Source of the DNA: Dermabacteraceae bacterium TAE3-ERU5
GTDB taxonomy: Bacteria > Actinomycetota > Actinomycetes > Actinomycetales > Dermabacteraceae
DNA length: 64,000 nt
Reading direction: 5' to 3'
Assembly: GCA_019218375.1 (NCBI GenBank)
Contig: JAHUUK010000003.1
Location: 62,001 to 126,000, forward strand
In this document: positions 58,277-64,000 of the stretch, in pieces
Layout of the letters: every line of letters begins with the position of its first letter
Numbering within the stretch: the stretch's first letter is position 1
Position numbers and translations under genes: made by a program
Notes under the pieces: model-generated
The model's database searches: none
The model's input: only the letters and a program-made list of their open reading frames with translations
What the model was told of the DNA's origin: nothing

Positions 58277-59323
58277 ATGGCAAGGGCCACCAGGGCCGAT
58301 GTAGCTCGTGCTGCAGGTGTCTCTCCCTCTACTGTTTCTGTAGTTCTCAACGGCCAGTCGGACGCCATCAAAATATCCGTTGCCACCCAGAAGAAGGTGC
58401 GGGAGGCCGCGAAGGCGCTGAAGTACATTCCGCACGCTTCCGCTCGCGCACTGCGCAGGCAGCGCTCTAACGTGATCGGCCTGGTGCTAGGCAAACTACC
58501 GAGCGACCCGTTCGTGCCAGTGGTGCATCAAGTCATGATTTCCGCCGTAAAAGCGGCGCAGGAACGCGGCTTCTTAGTGGTTCCCGTGCCGGAGCCGCAG
58601 GACAGCGACGGCAGCTACGGTTACACGCACAAGCTGCTGTCGGAGATAAACCTGGCGGGCCTGGTTTTTGAAACCACCTCCAGGCCGCAGTTCGTAGGCA
58701 CCCTGTTGAGCGACATTAACGTGCCCGTGATGTGGATGTCTTTGGTGGATACACAGGATCGTTACCCCGGCGTCGGCCACATGCGCGTGCAGGAGCAGGC
58801 CGGTGTAAAAGAGCTGGTTGAGGGGCTGGGAATATCTGCGGAAAGCAGCGTGCTAATGCTCGCGGGGCCGGGAGGAAGGCACTCCCGGCAAAACCCGGTG
58901 ATCGAATATTTCGGGATTAACTGCCGACAGGTGTCGCTCGAAGACTGGTCGGTCGCTACCGCGCGCACGGCGGTGGAAAAGATGCTGGCCAAGGGGGAGC
59001 GTCCCCGTGTGATCTGGTGTGCCGACGACATGCTGGCAATTGGCGCGCGGGAGGCCTGCCAGGCGGCCGGTGTGAACGTTCCCTCTGAGGTCATGGTGAT
59101 CGGCTTCGGTGACTATTCGCAATCCACGTTCGGAGCACACGGCATAACTTCCGCTCACTGGCCGCTGCAGCAGCTCACCGAGGAGGCCGTGAATGGCCTG
59201 ATTGATTACATCGAGCAGCAGCAGAACCCGGCGGCGGAAACTACCACCGAAGAATGGCCCCGTTACCGTGACTACCCGACCAGCGCCGTCTGGCGGGAAA
59301 GCGCGCCGCGCGCGGCGCACTGA
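58277..59323 (+). CDS. LacI-family transcriptional regulator
   Basis: This 348-residue regulator has the LacI helix-turn-helix and hinge (RADVARAAGVSPSTVSVVLN at residues about 6-25, then YIPHASARALR) and a periplasmic-binding-like effector domain (about 65-335) ending in PRVIWCADDMLAIGA and SEVMVIGFGDY. Such regulators bind a sugar and control nearby catabolic genes. It lies after the sulfatase operon on the same strand with its own promoter region, and may control the sulfatase/importer genes or the glycosidases. The ATG at 58277 has a GGAAGG site. Confidence 0.9.
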   Translation: MARATRADVARAAGVSPSTVSVVLNGQSDAIKISVATQKKVREAAKALKYIPHASARALRRQRSNVIGLVLGKLPSDPFVPVVHQVMISAVKAAQERGFLVVPVPEPQDSDGSYGYTHKLLSEINLAGLVFETTSRPQFVGTLLSDINVPVMWMSLVDTQDRYPGVGHMRVQEQAGVKELVEGLGISAESSVLMLAGPGGRHSRQNPVIEYFGINCRQVSLEDWSVATARTAVEKMLAKGERPRVIWCADDMLAIGAREACQAAGVNVPSEVMVIGFGDYSQSTFGAHGITSAHWPLQQLTEEAVNGLIDYIEQQQNPAAETTTEEWPRYRDYPTSAVWRESAPRAAH

Positions 59324-59344
59324 CGGCCCGCCAGCCCAGGAACC

Positions 59345-59575
59345 TCAGCGGCGTCGGCGATAGTCAGAAAAATCGCGCGCCGCAGAGGCAAACATGCTGA
59401 CGCCAAGCAGCGTGGTTGCCCCGCCTAACAGCCAGTTTTGGTAGATGGTTGCGAACCCGATATTGAGGTCTGCAAAGATTACGTACAGGCCGATACCCGT
59501 GATGAGCAGGGCTTTCAGCAATGATTCGGACACGTCCAGGGCGGTGATTTTCCGAGGCCACTTCTCTTGGCTCAT
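59345..59575 (-). CDS. Small two-helix membrane protein
   Basis: This 76-residue protein has two hydrophobic helices (about 19-35 and 47-65), a charged N-terminus and an Arg-rich C-terminus (DYRRRR). I recognise no family. The ATG has GAAAGG upstream, so it is probably expressed. It stands alone between the LacI gene and addA. Confidence 0.7.
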   Translation of the reverse strand: MSQEKWPRKITALDVSESLLKALLITGIGLYVIFADLNIGFATIYQNWLLGGATTLLGVSMFASAARDFSDYRRRR

Positions 59576-59705
59576 ACGTTTACCTTTCGTTCGGCGGCGC
59601 GAAAAATATGGCCGCGACGGGAGTTTGAAACATGTTTATCCCGCACGGTTAAGCCGGTCAATTCGACTAAAGGCTAGGTGTGAACGCTGCGTAAAGGCTT
59701 TTCTG

Positions 59706-62700
59706 TCAAAGCGATTCCACTTCAATCACCAGGCCGCGCAGCGGCAGGTGCACCAGCACCGTGACGGGCTTATCCTGCGTTTGCGTGAGCGCCTGCCGGT
59801 AGTAGGCGAGCTGCCCCAGATATTTGTTTTTCACCTGCTGTAGCGGGTCTTCCCCCGGATAGCTCTTGTGGTCAACCACCACTAGCGAACCGTCCGGCAG
59901 GGTGAGCAAAGCATCGATCCACCCCTCCATCAGGCTGCCGTCACCGCGCCGCCAAGAAAGCGGCACCTCCGTTTCCAGCCTCGCTCCGGGGAACTGCGCG
60001 GCGAGGAACGCCTGCCAGCGCTCGCCCGCAGCCACGATCACGTTGGCGGAAACAAACCCGCCCCAGCGCCGCGATATTTGTGCGGCTAGTTCCGTGCGCT
60101 GCGCTGCGCTCAGCCCCGCGTAAGGGGTGGCCAGGTAGGCGTGGATTGCATCGCCCACCAGATCCCAGTTTTGGCCACCCTTAGCCACCAGCGGCTCGCC
60201 CAGCTGCGCAAAAATACCGACCTGCGCGGCAACCCCTTGGGAGGGCGCCTGGCTAGCCGTGAAGCGGGCGGGGGCGTGCGCGGCAAAGTCTGCCTGCGCG
60301 GGGAGCGGATCGGTAAACCGCCAGGCAGAAGCAGCCGGGGGAAGAACTTCCTCCGGCAGGGGAGAGGCGCCCGGATAGGTGTGGAGGGCGGCGGGAACTA
60401 CCGGCCCATCGGGGATACGGATTTCCGCCAGGGAAGTTTCCGCCTCCGTGTGCACCACCGGCTGAGGATCGGTTTCGCCCGGCTTCGCGAGCAGCACATC
60501 TAGTGCGCTCGGCTTGTTTGGATAACCGTTTACCAGCACATTTACATCTTTTGCGCGCGTGAGCGCCACGTAGTACAGGCAGCGTGAATCCTGCCGGTGC
60601 GTCTGCGTGAAAAGCTCCGCCAGATCGGTCCCCAAGAACAGTTTCAGATAGGGCGGGAACTTGGCGAGCAGTTTCGGAATGTAACGCAGCCGCCTGCCCG
60701 CTAACGGATGGGTTAGGTCTATGTGCTCGGGAATGGTGAGTGCCAGCCCGTGGCTGTATTCGTCCTCGCGCGAGCGGCCGATGTCGGTCACAACCAGCGG
60801 CCATTCCAGGCCCTTTGCCTGGTGGATAGTGCCGACGAAAACCCGGCCCGCGCCGGGGAGGGAACGGGAGATTTCTGTGTGGTTTTCGAGGAAGGTAGCA
60901 AACCCAGCCAGGGTGACGGGCCTGTTGCTGCCCTCGTTATCCTCCGTGTATTCGAGCGCCAGCCTGCCCAGTTCCCCCAGCGACGAACGCGTAGTGGCGG
61001 GATCGGTAGCGATGCGTTCCGGGAGGCGGAGCGCGGCCACCACCGCCTCCACCGCTTCATGTGGGGTAAGCAGGTTCGCCCGCCTGCGCAGTTCCCCGAG
61101 TGCGGCCAGGGACGGGTCCTCCCACCACTGTTCGTACAGGCGCAGCAGTCCTGCGGTGTCCCCGGCGTGTTCGGCCAGCTGGAAAAGCCAGTTTTCCCGT
61201 GCGCCGTGCTCTGGCAAGGAGACCACCAGGCGGGTCAGCGCCAACGTGTCTGCCGGGTCCGTAAGCGCACGTAAAGCCTGTAAAACCAGGTTTCCCTCCG
61301 GGGTTTTCGCCACCGGCAGCGGGGCGCAACTCGCGGGAAGACCGATCTCGCGCAGCGCCTGCGCAATTTCACGGGCGCGATCATTGCTGCGCACCAAAAC
61401 CGCAGCCTGTTCCGGCTGGAGTTCGTAGCGTGAAAGCGCATCCTTCAAACCGTGCGCTAGCGAATAGCAAAAAGCCTGTGCCGTACGGCGGCCACCGCCC
61501 GATGTAAGCCAAACCTCGGTTTCGCCCGCACCTGCGCAAGCCTCACGCTCCGACGGTATCTGCAAACGCACGTTTTCGGCGCGCATCTGCGAAAACACCG
61601 GGGTGAACAGTTCGTTACTCAAATGCACCACGGTCCGGCTGGAGCGCCAGGAAAACCCGAGAGTTTCCGTTTCGGCGCCGCTGAATAGCCCGTCCTGAAT
61701 GCCCTGCACCACCGCGTTAAGCAGGGCCGGGTCGGTATCGCGGAAACCGTAGATCGACTGCTTCGGATCGCCCACCCACACTGTGTCCGGGATAAGCTCG
61801 CGCAGCGCCAGGAATAGCTCTAGCTGTAGGGGAGAGGTGTCCTGGAACTCGTCTACCGCCAGGAAGCGGAAACGCTGGCGCAAAGCTTCACGCACGCGCT
61901 CGTTTTTGCGTACCAGCTCTAGCGCCTTTACCTCCTGGTCCACGAAGTCGATCGCCCCCAGCGCCCGCTTGTGCTCTTCGTACAGTTCCAGTGCGTTAGC
62001 GGCGGTGTCGGCCACCAGGCCTATCAGCGCCTCCAGGTCGGCTGCCAGGGCGGGGCAGTTCAGCAGGCTGTCTGCGATCTCCGCGGATAGTTCCGTAAAT
62101 ACCTGCTGCGGGTAACTGCCCGGCTTTTTTGCCTCCGGCAGCTTGCTTTCGGGGAAAGAGAAAGAGGCCACGCGCGCCCAATCGTCCCAGCGTGCGGTTT
62201 CAGGCGTTGCCAGGCGGGTGCGGCGAAACTCCTCCAGGGTTAGCAGGGAGCCGGTCACGTTGCCGACGCTGCGTTTGGGAACCTCTCCCTGCCGTAGCTG
62301 ATTGCGCAGTTCCTGCACGCAGGCGTCGTAATCTGCGAGCCATCTGGCGCGCATATCCTCCCCTGCGGGCGGCAAAAGTTTTGCCAGTTCCCGCCAGCTT
62401 TCCCGCGCCTGTTCACGCAGCGCTTGCGCGTCGATCAGGTTCGTGCGGGCACGATTAACCAGGGTTTGGACGCTTTTGCGCCAGTCCACGACCGTGCTGT
62501 TAGGGGATGCGTATTCCGCATCGTGGCCGGTGCGCCGCAGCAGCGCCGCGTGCTGCCGGTAGGTGCTCGCGCAGACGCCGTCCACCGCGGTATGGAACGC
62601 TTCGCTCTGCGCTGCCTCCGGCAGTAGCCGCAGATCCGGGGATAGGCCGCCGTCTATCGCGTATTCCCGCAGGATCTGTTCCGCAACGGAATTAACGGTG

Positions 62701-62924
62701 CCGATCAGCGCAGCGGGAAGTGAAGCGGCCGCTTCCAGTCGGCCCTCCTCCAAAAGTTTCCGGTTGATGCGCTCACGTAGTTCCTGCGCGGCCTTGCGGG
62801 AAAACGTGGTGGCGATTATCTGATCCGGGCGCAGCCCCTCGGTGCGGATCTTCTCCGCGATCACGTTCATTAGCCGGAACGTTTTGCCCGAACCCGCAGA
62901 AGCGGTAATCACACGAAAAGTCAT
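59706..62924 (-). CDS. addA: AddA-like helicase-nuclease subunit
   Basis: This 1072-residue protein is a UvrD-type (SF1) helicase fused to a PD-(D/E)XK nuclease. Visible are Walker A TASAGSGKTF (residues 7-16), ATTFSRKAAQELRER, the DEFQDTSPLQ Walker B, GDPKQSIYGFR, GTIHQAKGLEWP and YVALTRAK, and near the C-terminus EGWIDALL with VVVDHKS and QLAYYRQAL as the nuclease core. AddAB resects double-strand breaks for recombination. It starts at ATG 62924 with GAGAGGGA upstream; the TTG at 62939 is less likely. It follows the AddB gene by 11 bases. The pair is of AddAB rather than RecBCD type. Confidence 0.9.
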   Translation of the reverse strand: MTFRVITASAGSGKTFRLMNVIAEKIRTEGLRPDQIIATTFSRKAAQELRERINRKLLEEGRLEAAASLPAALIGTVNSVAEQILREYAIDGGLSPDLRLLPEAAQSEAFHTAVDGVCASTYRQHAALLRRTGHDAEYASPNSTVVDWRKSVQTLVNRARTNLIDAQALREQARESWRELAKLLPPAGEDMRARWLADYDACVQELRNQLRQGEVPKRSVGNVTGSLLTLEEFRRTRLATPETARWDDWARVASFSFPESKLPEAKKPGSYPQQVFTELSAEIADSLLNCPALAADLEALIGLVADTAANALELYEEHKRALGAIDFVDQEVKALELVRKNERVREALRQRFRFLAVDEFQDTSPLQLELFLALRELIPDTVWVGDPKQSIYGFRDTDPALLNAVVQGIQDGLFSGAETETLGFSWRSSRTVVHLSNELFTPVFSQMRAENVRLQIPSEREACAGAGETEVWLTSGGGRRTAQAFCYSLAHGLKDALSRYELQPEQAAVLVRSNDRAREIAQALREIGLPASCAPLPVAKTPEGNLVLQALRALTDPADTLALTRLVVSLPEHGARENWLFQLAEHAGDTAGLLRLYEQWWEDPSLAALGELRRRANLLTPHEAVEAVVAALRLPERIATDPATTRSSLGELGRLALEYTEDNEGSNRPVTLAGFATFLENHTEISRSLPGAGRVFVGTIHQAKGLEWPLVVTDIGRSREDEYSHGLALTIPEHIDLTHPLAGRRLRYIPKLLAKFPPYLKLFLGTDLAELFTQTHRQDSRCLYYVALTRAKDVNVLVNGYPNKPSALDVLLAKPGETDPQPVVHTEAETSLAEIRIPDGPVVPAALHTYPGASPLPEEVLPPAASAWRFTDPLPAQADFAAHAPARFTASQAPSQGVAAQVGIFAQLGEPLVAKGGQNWDLVGDAIHAYLATPYAGLSAAQRTELAAQISRRWGGFVSANVIVAAGERWQAFLAAQFPGARLETEVPLSWRRGDGSLMEGWIDALLTLPDGSLVVVDHKSYPGEDPLQQVKNKYLGQLAYYRQALTQTQDKPVTVLVHLPLRGLVIEVESL

Positions 62925-62935
62925 CTCGGTCCCTC

Positions 62936-64000
62936 TCAAACTGTTTCTGCGGGAAGTGCAATCTCGAACAGGGCGCAGAACGGGCAGGCGAAAGACGACG
63001 CCTCCGCGCCGGGTTTCGTGGCGTGCCTACCCTCGGTGAATATGGGGGAGGCAAACAGCGGATGCGGTTCCTGCTCCGCAACGTGCCCGCTAAGCACGGC
63101 GGGGGGAGTGATCTGCCCCTTTTCCAATTCGCGCAACCGCTGCGCCAAAAGTTCGCGTAGCTGCGGCCAAAACTGCGCCATGCGGCTGTTTTCCGGCGTG
63201 TACGCCTCGCCCTGGCGGAGCATGTAAAAGGACGTTTCCGGAGCCTGGCCGGGAGTTTCCATGCCTACGCTCCAGGAATACACGGCAAGTTGCAAAGCCT
63301 GCGCCGCCGCGGCCTGATCGCGGTATTGCTCCGGGTGCCGGGTCCACTTGAGGTCGATTACGCCGGGATTTCCACGCGCATCGGTCACATCAACATCGCG
63401 CGAACCGCGCACGGTAACGGTGTGCCCGGCAATATCCAGTTCATGCGCAAACTTGACCTCGCAGCCGCTCACCCGCAGCCCCCTGCTCAGCAGGTAATCA
63501 AACAGTTGGCGCATCGCTGTCACGGCATCGGCGCAGGCGCGTTCCTTTTCGTGTTCGCGCCCCGGCAACAGCAGCTCGCCCGCATAGCGCGGCAGCAGAT
63601 CGGTAAACGCCGCACGGATCGTATCGGGGGACGGCATATCGCGCACCCCGTCGGCCACCAGCTTCTCGAACACCGCGTGCAGCAGGGTGCCGATCATGCG
63701 CGGGCCGGTAGCGATCTGCGCCAGGCTGCCCTCCTTCACCCGCAGCCGCCGCTGTAAAACCCAGGCCAGCGGGCACTCGAGTAGCTCCTTGATCTGCGTG
63801 GCCGACAGTTCCTCCGGCAGCAAAGCCCCTTCGGGAGTCGTAAGCACGAATATTTTCGGGGCGGTAGCGGCAGACTCGCGCATACGCGCGGGGCTTTCGT
63901 GCAGCGGTAGCGACGTTTCGGAAAGCGACCAGGCGGCTTCGGCTACCTGGGCAGCGTCGCCGCCCGGAGATTCGCACAGTGCGGTGGCCGGGATGCTGAG
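62936..64000 (-). CDS. addB: AddB-like nuclease subunit (3' part)
   Basis: The frame is open from the stop at 62936 to the right edge, so the gene is truncated by the window. The visible 354 residues end in a PD-(D/E)XK (RecB-type) nuclease domain: GTLLHAVFEKLV, NPGVIDLKWTRHP and ALQLAVYSWSV. Cys residues in LLECPLAWVLQRR and in the C-terminal FACPFCALF resemble the iron-sulfur-cluster cysteines of AddB, although only three are seen. It is co-transcribed with addA. The helicase-like N-terminal part lies outside the window. Confidence 0.85.
   Translation of the reverse strand, partial: LSIPATALCESPGGDAAQVAEAAWSLSETSLPLHESPARMRESAATAPKIFVLTTPEGALLPEELSATQIKELLECPLAWVLQRRLRVKEGSLAQIATGPRMIGTLLHAVFEKLVADGVRDMPSPDTIRAAFTDLLPRYAGELLLPGREHEKERACADAVTAMRQLFDYLLSRGLRVSGCEVKFAHELDIAGHTVTVRGSRDVDVTDARGNPGVIDLKWTRHPEQYRDQAAAAQALQLAVYSWSVGMETPGQAPETSFYMLRQGEAYTPENSRMAQFWPQLRELLAQRLRELEKGQITPPAVLSGHVAEQEPHPLFASPIFTEGRHATKPGAEASSFACPFCALFEIALPAETV

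Noticed and set aside
58034-58435. Minus-strand open frame after the sulfatase
   Set aside because: It runs through the terminator hairpin and into the LacI gene start; no motif.

Overview
The window is from a high-GC Gram-positive actinomycete. Genes are packed into operons with many 4-base ATGA/GTGA overlaps, GTG and TTG starts are common, and there are DtxR-type metal regulation, LPXTG surface proteins with C-terminal RRRFRPQ tails, and the actinobacterial 'anchored repeat' ABC transporter family. The family set (that transporter, several beta-galactosidases, AddAB recombination enzymes) suggests an Actinomycetaceae-like, host-associated organism; this is inference, since no 16S or other marker gene lies in the window.

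Layout. 1-2657: end of a manganese-type ABC importer operon (binding protein, ATPase, permease) followed by its DtxR/MntR-type regulator. 2674-6955: a GH42 beta-galactosidase and an APH-fold phosphotransferase, with three loci of an unusual intergenic repeat built on a GTGCAC core. 6956-11439: a minus-strand operon of an NCS1 permease, a cysteine hydrolase, an AT-rich membrane-protein gene and a lysine-rich protein of unknown function. 11591-14767: a GH2 LacZ. 14912-20199: an iron-siderophore uptake operon behind a DtxR/IdeR-like box, ending in a Fes-like esterase. 20246-22614: a lipoprotein, a membrane-anchored glutaredoxin and a LysR regulator. 22835-26577: a second siderophore ABC importer. 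26673-37733: a zinc-type 'anchored repeat' ABC transporter operon with two large LPXTG repeat proteins, each preceded by a Zur-like palindrome. 37875-39831: a YtrA-type GntR regulator with an ABC exporter. 40100-41948: two cell-surface glycan enzymes. 42136-47174: an aldo/keto reductase, nucleotidyltransferase, galactokinase-like kinase, MFS transporter and methyltransferase. 47204-51702: a SorC regulator, an orphan PTS IIB-IIA pair, a secreted protein and a GH35 beta-galactosidase. 51699-59323: a formylglycine-generating enzyme, Dps, a sulfonate/nitrate-type ABC importer, a cytoplasmic type I sulfatase and a LacI regulator. 59345-64000: a small membrane protein and AddA plus the 3' part of AddB.

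Two themes dominate. The first is metal acquisition: Mn, two Fe-siderophore systems and Zn, with metal-responsive operators for some. The second is host-glycan use: three unrelated beta-galactosidase families, a sugar-1-phosphate/NDP-sugar type operon, a PTS remnant, and a sulfatase with its activating enzyme and importer. The least explained items are the GTGCAC repeat family (2674-2736, 5172-5350, 6741-6923), the AT-rich membrane-protein cassette (about 7845-9290), the galactokinase-like operon with an altered sugar-binding motif, and the structured leader at 53748-53838.
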